Positions 17,350 through 26,573 are shown, counted from the stretch's first letter. The stretch: DNA of 43,067 bases from an uncultured Eubacteriales bacterium (GCA_900316035.1 ONBI01000008.1:1-43067), one strand, 5' to 3'. Translations and numbers: made by a program. Notes: generated from the letters alone by a model not told the origin.

Positions 17350-20235
17350 TTAGATCGTATCGTCTTTCCGTAAAAGAACTTCGGAGACAATATCAAGAGC
17401 AAGAGAAACTCCTGCTAAGCAACCGAAGGTGATCACAAGAGTGTTGAGCAGGACTTCCCACCAAGGCGTATGCGTAACCACTTGAGTATCGGAAGTGAAT
17501 CCGTTCATCGCCACCGACTTATTGACGATGGTGTAGAGGATACGATGAGCCGAGTCACGGACCTTCTCACAGAAAGCCGCGTTGTTCTTATAGTCATCTA
17601 ACGTATTCGGACTAGCCATGAAGAGGTTTGTCCCACCCATATAGGCATCGTCATAGACCATGTAGGTACCGCCGTTAGCAGCGCCCATATCGGTGATGGC
17701 ATAGCCTTTGAAACCGAACTCTTTCTGAAGGATGTTGATGGAGAGATTCTTGTCGCCTCCGGTCCATAAGCAACCGGCACGGTTGAAGGAATTCATCAAG
17801 GCACCCGTATCGCCTTCTTGGACAGCCATTTCGAAGGGAAGAAGATAGAGTTCACGGGCAGACTGTTCGTTGAGCCAGATAGAGATACCGTTACGGTTCG
17901 TCTCTTCGTTATTGAAGGCGAAGTGTTTGATATGAGCGACAACACCTTTCTTCTGCAATCCCTGAATCTCGACACTGGCGGCCTTACCGGTAAGATAAGG
18001 ATCCTCGGAGAAGTATTCGTTGCTTCTACCGCCAAATGGAGTGCGGTGGAGGTTGACACCCGGCGCATAGATACCCTGAACATCGGAGTTGACGATATCT
18101 TCGGCGAAGGCATCGCCGATCTTTTCAATCAGTTCGTTGTTGAAGGTAGATGCCCAGATTCCTTCGCTCGGGAAGGAAGAATCGGTCTTCGTAGTAGTGA
18201 CCGCGGTAGGGCCATCTTTCTCGACCGTACCAGGAAGGTTGATACTCGAAAGAGCAGCGGTAACCAATTGACCATCAGTGACTAAGCGGATCTGATCTTC
18301 TTTCGACATAGAGTCAAGAAGTTCATCCCATTTCTTATCGTCGAAGTCGAGTGTACGTAAGTCGATAAGGGACATAGATTTGCCGCTTTGATAGGTCGGC
18401 ATTTTACCATCCGTAGGAAGAGCTTCATGACTACCTAAGTCTTCTTTCATCTTATCACCGACCGTGAAAGAGGTTCTTTCTTTCGGCCAGGTGTCTTTCC
18501 ATTTGTTACGGGAGACGTAAGTGATGGAGTTAGTTCCTTTTCCTTCATACCGGTTCATATCGGCATGATTGAGCTGGTTCGTGATAGCTTCTCCGGTTGC
18601 TTCGCTCTTAGCATAGGTAGTGAAGTCATCTTCACGGACCGAGTACTGATAAGCAAGAGAAGAGTCACCTTTATTACCGACGATCTTCGAGGAGGAAGCA
18701 CCTTTCTTCTCTAAGATGTTGTTGACGGCATTATGGGCATCTTCGCCTAAGGTGATGTAATAGTCGCCTTTTTCAAGAATGTAGGTCTTCTTACCATCGG
18801 CATCATAGGTCTTAAACTGAGACTTCTTGACCGGGATCTTCACTTCTTCCTCCTGATCCGGAGCAAGGAGAGAAGTCTTGGCATAACCGGCTAATTCGAC
18901 AGAGGCTTTTTCAATGCCGTGCTGTTTATCGTAGTCGGTATAAGGTTTCTGAAGATAGATTTCCACCGCATGTTTCCCAGCTTTATTTCCGGTGTTTTTC
19001 ACCTTCACGGAAACATCGAATTCTTTTCCGTCTTTGGAAGGAGTGACACGGAAACCGGTGGTTTCAAAGGTGGTGTAGCTTAATCCGTAACCGAAAGGAT
19101 AAGCGACATCCTTACTATAGGAATAATCGTCTGCCTGCCCGTTTCCTAAGACCGCATCTTCGTATCTCGTCTCATAGTAACGGTAACCGACATAGATACC
19201 TTCTTCATAGGTCGCATAGGCACGGTTAGTAGAGTTGAGGCCAGCTGCTTTATAGTTCGAATAGGCTCTAGCAAAAGAGCTGTTCGGGTTAGACATCCAG
19301 ACACTCATCGCCGGAGAGGAAAAGTTATCTTTGACATAGGTATCGGATAATCTTCCGCTCGGGTTAATATCGCCGGATAAGACATCACAGACTGCACTTA
19401 AGCCATACGCGCCGACATTCCCAATCCAGAGGCAGGAATCGACATCGATACCTTCTTCGCTTAAGAAAGCGGTAGAGATCGGGTTAGAGGAGTTAAGAAG
19501 GACGATGATGTTCTTTAAGCTCCCGTTCTTCTTTAAGGTCGTAAGACCTTTGAGAAGATCCGTCTCTTCCTTTGAAAGAGAGAGATAAGAACCATCGACA
19601 CCATCGCTTCTTACGGTGGAAATATCTTTTCCTTCTCCGGATTCTCTGGCGAGAGTGACAATTGCCGTTTCACTGGCTTTCAGAGAAGATTTTGCGGTGT
19701 TTTCGACTAAAGAATACGGAGCTTCGTTGATGAGATAACGTCCCGAAGTGAAGGTACGGCCATAGGTCTTAAAAGCATCGGAAGCATAGAGGTTAGCGAT
19801 ATCTTCATCGATACTGAAACCTTCGTCCTTCAAAGAATCGGTTAAGGATTTATAGTTGGAAGAATCGGTCGAAGAAGAACCGGAAGTGTTGTAGTTGATA
19901 TGGTAGCTAGCCGTACCGAATAAAGCGATCTTGGTACCTTTAGCTAAAGGTAAAGAGTTGTTGTCGTTCTTGAGAAGAACAAGACCTTCGCCTTCCGCTT
20001 CCTGAGCTACGGAAGAAAAATATTTTTTGACATCGGCATCGGTGGTATAGGTGCGTTTGAAGTAGACCGCATCTTTATTGGTATTGCTTCCGGAAGTGGT
20101 GATATGGAGAGCGTCATTGACGGCACCGGAGTTAGCCATCGCGATTCCTCTTCCGGAAAGGAAGACGACGAAGGCAATAGAGAAGCCGAAGAATAACCCG
20201 TTATAGAGTTTGGGGTTAAGCCATCTTTTATTCAT
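17350..20235 (-). CDS. GH3 glycoside hydrolase, reversed domain order, helix at both ends (module A)
   Basis: A 961-residue surface enzyme. Order: membrane helix 11-31; GH3 alpha/beta sandwich starting GEGLVLLKNDNNSLPL (82-97) with likely acid/base Glu201 in ARESGEGKD; NPSGRLSDTY (291-300); GIYVGYRYYETRYED (346-360); YPFGYGLSYTTFE and an Fn3-like domain (379-500); linker; (beta/alpha)8-like barrel (about 625-910) with DGPTAV, AHIKHFAFNNEETNR (767-781) and nucleophile Asp849 in GYAITDMGA; then THTPWW (921-926) and a second helix 928-953. Canonical GH3 proteins have barrel first, so this is the reversed order known from some rumen Firmicutes beta-glucosidases. The membrane topology puts the enzyme outside, anchored twice. 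AAAGGAG precedes the ATG; the start overlaps the four-helix protein's stop by eight bases. Substrate unknown, beta-glycosides likely. Confidence 0.85.
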   Translation of the reverse strand: MNKRWLNPKLYNGLFFGFSIAFVVFLSGRGIAMANSGAVNDALHITTSGSNTNKDAVYFKRTYTTDADVKKYFSSVAQEAEGEGLVLLKNDNNSLPLAKGTKIALFGTASYHINYNTSGSSSTDSSNYKSLTDSLKDEGFSIDEDIANLYASDAFKTYGRTFTSGRYLINEAPYSLVENTAKSSLKASETAIVTLARESGEGKDISTVRSDGVDGSYLSLSKEETDLLKGLTTLKKNGSLKNIIVLLNSSNPISTAFLSEEGIDVDSCLWIGNVGAYGLSAVCDVLSGDINPSGRLSDTYVKDNFSSPAMSVWMSNPNSSFARAYSNYKAAGLNSTNRAYATYEEGIYVGYRYYETRYEDAVLGNGQADDYSYSKDVAYPFGYGLSYTTFETTGFRVTPSKDGKEFDVSVKVKNTGNKAGKHAVEIYLQKPYTDYDKQHGIEKASVELAGYAKTSLLAPDQEEEVKIPVKKSQFKTYDADGKKTYILEKGDYYITLGEDAHNAVNNILEKKGASSSKIVGNKGDSSLAYQYSVREDDFTTYAKSEATGEAITNQLNHADMNRYEGKGTNSITYVSRNKWKDTWPKERTSFTVGDKMKEDLGSHEALPTDGKMPTYQSGKSMSLIDLRTLDFDDKKWDELLDSMSKEDQIRLVTDGQLVTAALSSINLPGTVEKDGPTAVTTTKTDSSFPSEGIWASTFNNELIEKIGDAFAEDIVNSDVQGIYAPGVNLHRTPFGGRSNEYFSEDPYLTGKAASVEIQGLQKKGVVAHIKHFAFNNEETNRNGISIWLNEQSARELYLLPFEMAVQEGDTGALMNSFNRAGCLWTGGDKNLSINILQKEFGFKGYAITDMGAANGGTYMVYDDAYMGGTNLFMASPNTLDDYKNNAAFCEKVRDSAHRILYTIVNKSVAMNGFTSDTQVVTHTPWWEVLLNTLVITFGCLAGVSLALDIVSEVLLRKDDTI

Positions 20236-20686
20236 GGTCTGCTCCTTTCTTTTCGACAGGGACCTGCATCACTTTGGCTTTCTCAGCCGGTTTCCAGGAG
20301 AAGAAGACGGAGACAAGGAAGAGAACAAAAGCAACAAGAAGGAAAATAGTCGTAAGGACAAACGGAACGGAGATTGTTGTTTCATCGATGCTGACAAAGA
20401 GAGAAGCTAAGTAATTGGCTTGACTTCCGACATAGGCGATGAAAGCATAAAGAGCAAAAAGGAAAGAGAATTGACGGATAAGACGGTACTCAAAGAATAA
20501 AGAGACAAGTCCCGTAACCGCGGCAATTGCACCCGTTACAAATACAGATACAAGATAAGAAGAAGCAAACTCATTGACGCCGTGTAGTCCGTAGAGAATC
20601 AAGGAGACGACTTCTAGTAAAGCTCCCGCAAGCGAGAGATAAAAGCCAACTGTCCTTGAATGAAAGAATCTCTTCATCGAAGACAT
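20228..20686 (-). CDS. Small four-helix membrane protein, partner of GH3 (module A)
   Basis: A 152-residue protein with four hydrophobic helices (about 14-34, 45-65, 70-92, 104-127) and a charged tail. It has no known domain. It clearly resembles the 148-residue protein at 31718-32164: both begin with F-x-x-R-T-x-G-x-Y-L-S-L-x-x-A-L and end the last helix with V-x-x-F-F. Both sit directly beside a twin-helix GH3, so a structural or assembly role with the enzyme is inferred. AAGGAGG lies seven bases before the ATG. Its stop overlaps the GH3 start by eight bases and it begins 15 bases after the lipoprotein stop. Confidence 0.8.
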   Translation of the reverse strand: MSSMKRFFHSRTVGFYLSLAGALLEVVSLILYGLHGVNEFASSYLVSVFVTGAIAAVTGLVSLFFEYRLIRQFSFLFALYAFIAYVGSQANYLASLFVSIDETTISVPFVLTTIFLLVAFVLFLVSVFFSWKPAEKAKVMQVPVEKKGADHE

Positions 20687-20701
20687 AAAGAAGCCTCCTT
20701 A

Positions 20702-21907
20702 TTAGGCGATATTATCCGTATGGGCATCAAAATCGATCGTGGCGGAAGAAGAGATCGTCAGGCAATCGATCATCGGAGCTTCCGCAGCCATCGTACCGGT
20801 CGAATCATGACGGGTGGAGTTATTGGTGATCAGTTTGATGGTGTTCTTACCCTGGTTGAGATGAAGGCTGTTGGTGAGGTTATGGGTAGAGAATGGTCTC
20901 TTATTCGCCGAATCACGGCCGGAAGGAACATTGTCTAAGACGATGGTTCCATAATCGATGGAAGTTCCATTGACGGAGACAATCCAGTTATCCTTGGTGA
21001 AAGTCATATCGAAGTACTCCGCGCTTAAGGTAGCGGTAAGAGTGGCATCCGTAACTTCCTTATCCGAAGTGATATCGAACTGAATGAAAGCTTCTTTGTA
21101 GTAGAGGTCGCAGATGAAGTAACCGTTAGAAGCTTTGAGGTTTGCGTTCTCCTTGAAGATGAGACCGGTACCGGAGACATCGCTGGAGTAACCATGTCCG
21201 ATCTTCTCACCGAAGTCGTTGATGTTCGGATCCTCTTCATAGGTGAGATCCGTAAGTTTGGTATATTCGGCTTCTAAGACATCGATGTTGAACCAACGGG
21301 CATAAAGATCCGTATCCGCCGAATACTTGGTGATCTTGGAGACAGCCTTTTCATAAGTGGTCGAAGTATACCAACCTTTGAAATCATGATTCTGTCTAGC
21401 AATACCAGGAAAAGCCTTCAGACGGGAATCTTTGGCGATAGACATCTTCATATAGACATCCGAAGTAGCTCCTTCGTAGTTATTATGGAAAGTGATGGTG
21501 ATGCAGTTAGCATCCTCGGCGATCCAGATAGCATAAAGAACCGTATCGGCATCCAGAGTGTTTCCTAAATCGTAGACCTGTTTTCCTGCGGCATCTAAGG
21601 CCCAATAGGAAAAACGATAACCGGTTCTTTCTTTCATCTCCGGGAAAGGAAGATACGAACCTTTAGCCGCAACCGCATGGGTATCTTCTAATCCGTCGGC
21701 ATTCCAATGGAAGGTTAAAGAGACTTCTTCTTCCTTCGGAGTGATGACTTCACTTGAAGAAGAAGTCTTATCCTCTTTGACACTGCTTGAAATCTCCGGC
21801 TCATGACTTGAGGCAGGAGAAGCGGAGCTTGGTTCTTCCTTTGGTGAACAACCGATTAAAGAGAAGCAAGCAAGGAAAGCTAATCCGAATTTTCTGATGT
21901 TTTTCAT
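20702..21907 (-). CDS. Lipoprotein with InlB-type repeats and a CBM6/35-like module (module A)
   Basis: A 401-residue exported lipoprotein with lipobox LIGC (Cys20) and a Ser/Glu-rich spacer (21-60). Two Listeria-Bacteroides (InlB-type) repeats follow at about 62-130 and 135-205, recognisable by GYRFSYWALD and HDFKGWYTS with YAIW and YARWF ends. The C-terminal 190 residues begin VLEAEYTKL, contain GYFICDLYYKEAFIQFDIT, and end APMIDCLTI, which is the pattern of a CBM6/CBM35-type beta-sandwich. I infer a cell-surface glycan-binding protein feeding the GH3 encoded two genes later. GGAGG lies six bases before the ATG, directly behind a perfect palindrome in the leader. Confidence 0.8.
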   Translation of the reverse strand: MKNIRKFGLAFLACFSLIGCSPKEEPSSASPASSHEPEISSSVKEDKTSSSSEVITPKEEEVSLTFHWNADGLEDTHAVAAKGSYLPFPEMKERTGYRFSYWALDAAGKQVYDLGNTLDADTVLYAIWIAEDANCITITFHNNYEGATSDVYMKMSIAKDSRLKAFPGIARQNHDFKGWYTSTTYEKAVSKITKYSADTDLYARWFNIDVLEAEYTKLTDLTYEEDPNINDFGEKIGHGYSSDVSGTGLIFKENANLKASNGYFICDLYYKEAFIQFDITSDKEVTDATLTATLSAEYFDMTFTKDNWIVSVNGTSIDYGTIVLDNVPSGRDSANKRPFSTHNLTNSLHLNQGKNTIKLITNNSTRHDSTGTMAAEAPMIDCLTISSSATIDFDAHTDNIA

Positions 21908-21920
21908 AAGTTACCTCCGA

Positions 21921-21933
21921 TCGCCTCAGGCGA
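21921..21933 (-). promoter_or_regulatory. Perfect 13-base palindromic hairpin touching the ribosome site of module A
   Basis: TCGCCT-C-AGGCGA ends two bases before the GGAGG of the lipoprotein gene on the minus strand. The base TAACAAT at 21952-21946 further upstream is a possible minus-10. The position suits an mRNA-stabilising stem or a translation control site. Confidence 0.5.
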
Positions 21934-21984
21934 CTGAACTCCTTTATTGTTATTCATAAAACAAAACGACCTAAGCAGAAGAGA

Positions 21985-22018
21985 GGGGAGAGAAACCTCA
22001 TTTACCTCGTCTCTCCCC
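21985..22018. terminator. GC-rich hairpin in the leader region of module A
   Basis: A perfect 9-bp stem (GGGGAGAGA / TCTCTCCCC) with a 16-base loop. On the minus strand it is followed by a weak T-rich tract (TCTCTTCT), so it may be a second terminator for the upstream GH3 or an attenuator. Confidence 0.4.
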
Positions 22019-22029
22019 TTTCTAGGAAG

Positions 22030-22100
22030 AAAAGACCGACAACATCGAAGGAAAACTTGTTATCCATCTTGCTTGTTTTCTAAAGATGTGCCGGTCTTTT
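22030..22100 (-). terminator. Long hairpin terminator of the 1360-residue GH3 gene
   Basis: AAAAGACCGGCACATC pairs with GATGTTGTCGGTCTTTT with one or two irregularities and a long loop; on the minus strand the 3' arm ends in T4. It begins 22 bases after the stop codon. Confidence 0.65.
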
Positions 22101-22122
22101 CTATTTACTTCACTTCGCGGAT

Positions 22123-25100
22123 TTACTTATCTTCTTTTCTCTTCTTAAGAGCAAGTCCTAAGCCTAAGAGAGTCAAAGCACCAAGAGTCGAAGAGACAGC
22201 GATGATAGAGCCTCCGCATCCACCGGAGTCCTTATTGTTCTTCGCTTCTAAGGCAGCGATCTTATCTTCGATCTCCTTGATCTTCGCTTCGTTCTCTTTC
22301 TTCGCTTCGGCATCGGCACTCGTCGAAGAAGACTTCAGATCTTCTAATTCCTTCTTCAAGTCTTCAATCTGCTCTTCAACGGTCTTTCCGCTAGGAGTGA
22401 CCGGAGTAGAAGCATCGGAGACAACGAAGGTCACATCGAACTGAGCTTCCTCGTTGGTGACGGAACCCGGCATACCAGGGAACGGACCGGGAACCGTCTT
22501 ACTGGCTTTGACACCGATTGTAACCTTATAGGTTCCGGCCTTCGTCGGAGTACCTGTAACGGTACCATCTTCCGCTAAGGTAAGACCTTCCGGAAGCGAG
22601 CCGGACTTGACGGAATAAGTGACCGTATCGTACTTACCACCTTCGGTCGTGAAGACATCGGATTCATACTTGATAGTTGCTTCTTTTCCGACTTCCAGTT
22701 TCGAAGCATCATCGGAATCGGCATTAACGGTGAAGGCTGAAGTGACTTTCAGAGTGAACTGAGCGGACTTCGTGACATAGCCATCGATGGTGGCAGTAAC
22801 ATTGAAGGTGAAGGTTCCTTCCTGAGTAGGCTTACCGGAGATCTTACCGGTCGTTGCATCAAGAGTGAGACCAGCCGGAAGATCATCGGACAAATAGGTG
22901 ACTTTAGAATCCGTACCGAAGACCGTCAGATCCGAGAAAGCGACACTGTCGGAGAAGTTGGAGTAAGCCTTCGCTTCAAACGATTTACCGGTATAAGTAA
23001 GATCGGTATAGCCGTTCTGGAAGTTAGCGGAGTTCGCCGTAGCCCATAAGACCGAATGAGCGACTCTTCTGGTGTAGTAGTACTGGTTCCAGGACTCGAC
23101 GGCAGTCGCGTTCTTATCGGTTTCATCGCCGATATATTCAACATCGCCTTTGCCATCACGGAGAGACGGATTCCAAGTACCGGAGAGAAGATCATACCAA
23201 GGTTCGGTCTTATAGACGATACCGTTACCGGCACGGACCATGAGATCGACCGTCGTGCACCAACGCATTCCTAAGAAGCCATCGGTGATCATGAAGCCAT
23301 GCCATCCGCATTCGTTCTGTAAGAAGCCGGTCATGAGATACCAGTTGGACTGGTTAACGACACCGCAGATACGGCCATAAGCGGACATACCCGAGTTGGC
23401 ACCGCCTTCCTGAATCGCCATCTGGAACTCACGGAGCTCATACTGACGGATATTCTGTTCGGACTGCCAAGTGTAGAGAGATTGACCGCCACGGTTGGTT
23501 TCCTGATCGTTGAAGGCAAGATGTTTGATCATCGGGTTGCAACCGACAGAACGGGCACCACGGACAACAGCCGCCGCGATATAACCGCCCTGTAAAGCAT
23601 CCTGAGAGTAGTATTCGTTGTTACGGCCGGAGAAAGCGGAACGATGCATATCCATACCCGGACCATACCAGCCGGTTCTGCCCATCAGAGTGCAGATAGA
23701 ACCGGTGATGATACCTTCTTTATTGGCAAGTTCCTGGTTCCAAGTAGAAGCAATCGTAACTTCATCGCACCACTCATACTGGTTACCGAAATCATTCGGA
23801 CCATCTTCATCGACGGATTTCGGTTTCCCGAAGTCATCTAAGGCCGGAGTCGAAGCTCTCGATTCGGTCATCAGGGAAGTGAATTCCTCCCAGGTGAGCT
23901 GATTGAGGAAGGTATCGTACTTCGGATCGTCATAAGCAAGACCGTTAAGATCCTTGAACTTGAGGGTGATGGTACGGGAGGTCTTATCTTTCGCCTGCGT
24001 CCAAGTATCCGGAATATCACTCTTATCGATATACCAAGGCTGGGTCTCATCTTCCTGTAAAGGAGTATTTACACGGATACCATCGGTCGAAGTGTCGATA
24101 GCCTTGCTCGGATGGTAGGTGAGTCTTCCGACATCGCCAGCCTGCCAAGTGGCATAGACGTCATCGGTGAACTTAAGGCCATAGACATCACTTCCGTTGA
24201 CCTTGAAGGATTTCGGAGCCTGTGGGAAGGTACCTTCGAAGTCGGCACGGCTCATCAGGACTTCCGGATCGCCGTCTACGCCATCGGCCATCATATCGGC
24301 GGTACGGAGAGAGTTATACATGGTCACCTGCTTACCCTTCTTGGTAGTGTAGGTGCCTTTGTACTTACCATCATCGGTAGTGAAGAGGTTAGAGAGACGA
24401 TTTCCGCTGAAATCATCAAGATGCTGATGGACGTTATCATCGAGAGTGAAGTTATATTCGCTTAGCGCGTTCTCTTCACTTTCACTTTCCGATAAGTCAC
24501 GGTGAGAAGTCTCCATGACACGGATGGTGTATTGTCCCTTATCGAGTTCATAGTCGCCCTTGACTTCATCTTTGTTAGCATCCTTGTAATCCCAGGAAGC
24601 AAAGTCCTGAACATTGAAGGAAACGGTGAGAGTCTGGCTTTCCCCCGGCTCTAAGAGATCCGTCTTCGCATAGCCGACTAGATCCTCGGCTGCCTTTTCA
24701 ATACCGCCAGCGGTATAAGGAGCTTTGACATAGACCAGAACGACTTCCTTACCGGCGACAGAGCCACGGTTAGTGACTTTGACATCGACATAAAGCTTCT
24801 TCACCTGAGCTTCGGTCGTATCAGAAGAAAGTTCCGCACTGGTTAAGGCGTGATCGACCTTCTTCGACTTTGCTTCATCCTTATAGACATCGAGGATGTT
24901 CATCGAGAACTTGGTGTAAGAGAGACCATCGCCGAAACCATAGGCGACATTCTTCTCATACCAATCCTTAGCTTTAGCAGGATCCGCAGCATACATATCC
25001 TCATAACGGGTCTGATAGTAACGGTAGCCGTTATAGATATCCTCTTCGTAATCGACACCTAAGTCGGTCCAATCATCGCTGACGGCACCCTGAACAACTT

Positions 25101-26205
25101 CACCCTTGTCGTTATACTGCGGACGGTTGCACATGATGGAACCATCGGCTTTGTAATACTTGTGGGAAGAACCGGTCTGCGAGTTATCGCCGAAGTTCTG
25201 CCAAGTCGGATCGGCCGTTAAATCTCTAGGCCATTCATCGACAAGATGACCGGACGGATTGACTTCGCCGGAGAGAATACGGGCCGTACCATATAAACCA
25301 TCTTCGCCCGGACGTCCGATCCAGAGAATACCCTGAACGGAAGGATCGTCCTTGAGTTCACCGATTTCCATGACGTTGGAGGTATTGAGAAGAACAATGA
25401 CTTTCTTGAAGTTGGTCTTAGCGGTCTTGATGAGGTCTCTTTCATCCTCGGTGAGCATCAAAGCGTGTTTGCTGGTGTAGGTCTTCGGAGTCGTATCTTC
25501 ATCGGCCTGCGGAAGGGCGGCTTTCTTGGAGAACGGGAATCCGGGATTGCCACCGGTATCTCCGCCTTTCTTTTCGGTGTAGGTCGCTAACTGTTTATGG
25601 GAAGCAATATCGGCATCGGTAGCTTTTTCACCGGTAGCACGGGAGACATCACCGCCTTCCCCGGCATTGCGGCCGATAACGACGATAGCCGCATCGTCAT
25701 AGATGTTGAAGGAATTCTTGACGGAGCCAGAGAAATCGTTGTACTGATCCTTGATGGCTCCACCGGAGAAGATCGGGCCCGAGGTAGCCGAGACACCCTT
25801 GGATTCATAATGATTGACCAAGGTCGGATTGACTTTGAATCCTTCGGCTTCCATGGCTTTGGCTAAGGTAAGAGAGGTCTTGTTGAGGGATTTACTGGCG
25901 ACACCACCGCCGACCGGAGCATAGGCATTGGTACCGAAGATAGAGACATAGGAGCCGATACCAAGAGGAAGAACATTGTCTTCGTTCTTGAGTAAGACGT
26001 TACCTTCGGCAGCTAAATCCTTATCTAATTCGGCAGCAGCTTTCTTCGCTTCGTCTAAGGTAGAGTAACCGGCATAGTACTTCTGATCCTTTACTTCTTT
26101 TCCTCCCAGCGAAAGTGTGGGGGTCGAGGAGAGAGAACCACCTACCAGTAAGGCTCCTAAAGCCAGAGCACCGATAGGAATCAGCTTCTTCTGCTTAGCA
26201 TTCAT
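22123..26205 (-). CDS. Giant GH3 glycoside hydrolase with Ig-like domains and a C-terminal surface anchor
   Basis: A 1360-residue exported enzyme, reversed GH3 order. Signal/anchor helix 9-28; sandwich domain from GNVLLKNEDNVLPL (68-81) with likely acid/base Glu183 in GRNAGEGGD; NPSGHLVDEW (316-325); DIYNGYRYYQTRYED (389-403); Fn3-like domain (about 425-565); barrel (about 755-1055) with EDGPNDFG, MIKHLAFNDQETNRGG (892-907) and nucleophile Asp975 in GFMITDGF. Two putative Ig (He_PIG-type) domains follow, marked by LPAGLTLDATTGKISGKPT (1109-1127) and LPEGLTLAEDGTVTGTPT (1204-1221). Then comes a coiled coil (about 1275-1322), the motif GGCGGS (1328-1333), a helix and the basic tail KKRKEDK. It is monocistronic, with AGGAGG ten bases before the ATG and its own terminator. 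The beta-glycan substrate is not deducible. Confidence 0.88.
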   Translation of the reverse strand: MNAKQKKLIPIGALALGALLVGGSLSSTPTLSLGGKEVKDQKYYAGYSTLDEAKKAAAELDKDLAAEGNVLLKNEDNVLPLGIGSYVSIFGTNAYAPVGGGVASKSLNKTSLTLAKAMEAEGFKVNPTLVNHYESKGVSATSGPIFSGGAIKDQYNDFSGSVKNSFNIYDDAAIVVIGRNAGEGGDVSRATGEKATDADIASHKQLATYTEKKGGDTGGNPGFPFSKKAALPQADEDTTPKTYTSKHALMLTEDERDLIKTAKTNFKKVIVLLNTSNVMEIGELKDDPSVQGILWIGRPGEDGLYGTARILSGEVNPSGHLVDEWPRDLTADPTWQNFGDNSQTGSSHKYYKADGSIMCNRPQYNDKGEVVQGAVSDDWTDLGVDYEEDIYNGYRYYQTRYEDMYAADPAKAKDWYEKNVAYGFGDGLSYTKFSMNILDVYKDEAKSKKVDHALTSAELSSDTTEAQVKKLYVDVKVTNRGSVAGKEVVLVYVKAPYTAGGIEKAAEDLVGYAKTDLLEPGESQTLTVSFNVQDFASWDYKDANKDEVKGDYELDKGQYTIRVMETSHRDLSESESEENALSEYNFTLDDNVHQHLDDFSGNRLSNLFTTDDGKYKGTYTTKKGKQVTMYNSLRTADMMADGVDGDPEVLMSRADFEGTFPQAPKSFKVNGSDVYGLKFTDDVYATWQAGDVGRLTYHPSKAIDTSTDGIRVNTPLQEDETQPWYIDKSDIPDTWTQAKDKTSRTITLKFKDLNGLAYDDPKYDTFLNQLTWEEFTSLMTESRASTPALDDFGKPKSVDEDGPNDFGNQYEWCDEVTIASTWNQELANKEGIITGSICTLMGRTGWYGPGMDMHRSAFSGRNNEYYSQDALQGGYIAAAVVRGARSVGCNPMIKHLAFNDQETNRGGQSLYTWQSEQNIRQYELREFQMAIQEGGANSGMSAYGRICGVVNQSNWYLMTGFLQNECGWHGFMITDGFLGMRWCTTVDLMVRAGNGIVYKTEPWYDLLSGTWNPSLRDGKGDVEYIGDETDKNATAVESWNQYYYTRRVAHSVLWATANSANFQNGYTDLTYTGKSFEAKAYSNFSDSVAFSDLTVFGTDSKVTYLSDDLPAGLTLDATTGKISGKPTQEGTFTFNVTATIDGYVTKSAQFTLKVTSAFTVNADSDDASKLEVGKEATIKYESDVFTTEGGKYDTVTYSVKSGSLPEGLTLAEDGTVTGTPTKAGTYKVTIGVKASKTVPGPFPGMPGSVTNEEAQFDVTFVVSDASTPVTPSGKTVEEQIEDLKKELEDLKSSSTSADAEAKKENEAKIKEIEDKIAALEAKNNKDSGGCGGSIIAVSSTLGALTLLGLGLALKKRKEDK

Positions 26206-26229
26206 CTTCGTTTTACCTCCTGAAGTGAG

Positions 26230-26245
26230 GACGGTGTTACCCGTC
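26230..26245 (-). promoter_or_regulatory. Hairpin just upstream of the GH3 ribosome site
   Basis: GACGG-TGTTAC-CCGTC lies about ten bases upstream of the AGGAGG of the 22123-26205 gene, in the same position as hairpins before both module lipoproteins. Confidence 0.4.
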
Positions 26246-26319
26246 TCTTTGCTAATCGGGAGTAGTTTAGTTTGGGAATGTAAGCGTTATCCTCTTTCGG
26301 GTTCTTCTCCGTTTTTCAA

Positions 26320-26382
26320 GGGATAGAAACCACTTTCGCTGGGCTGAAACATCACTTTTCTGGGATGAACTGCTAGAAAAGG
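26320..26382. promoter_or_regulatory. Three 21-bp direct repeats, candidate LytTR binding site
   Basis: On the plus strand the units begin at 26320 (GGGATAGAAACCACTTTC), 26341 (GGGCTGAAACATCACTTTTC) and 26362 (GGGATGAAC). The first two match over most of their length and the third only at the start. The 21-base period equals that of paired LytTR half-sites (9-bp box plus 12). They lie just upstream of a weak TACATT minus-10 (26282-26277, minus strand) for the GH3 gene. Confidence 0.45.
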
Positions 26383-26518
26383 CCTTCCAAGAGTGGGACG
26401 AAGAAAAAGAAAGCGTTTTAAACGGAAGAGAAAGAAGCACATGGGAAGCAAGAAATTACGACGTTCCATTAAATCATTGCTTTATTTAACATATGATTAT
26501 TAAGATGATGTTGTATCT

Positions 26519-26573
26519 GTAAAATTTGCAGTCACACTAACTTAAAATCAGTAAGTCATACTGCAAATTTTAC
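26519..26573. repeat. Perfect 14-bp inverted repeat upstream of the first DUF4143 gene
   Basis: GTAAAATTTGCAGT (26519-26532) and its exact complement ACTGCAAATTTTAC (26560-26573) are separated by 27 bases that hold a smaller ACTTA/TAAGT pair. A TAGAAT minus-10 at 26585-26590 follows, so the right arm covers the minus-35 area of the ATPase gene: likely an operator, or the end of a mobile cassette. Confidence 0.7.

Noticed and set aside
17818-18285. 155-codon plus-strand ORF inside the module A GH3
   Set aside because: Opposite frame of the conserved barrel region, no start signal.
21947-22444. 165-codon plus-strand ORF across the end of the 1360-residue GH3 and two hairpins
   Set aside because: It crosses terminators and the coiled-coil coding region; composition is that of an antisense frame.
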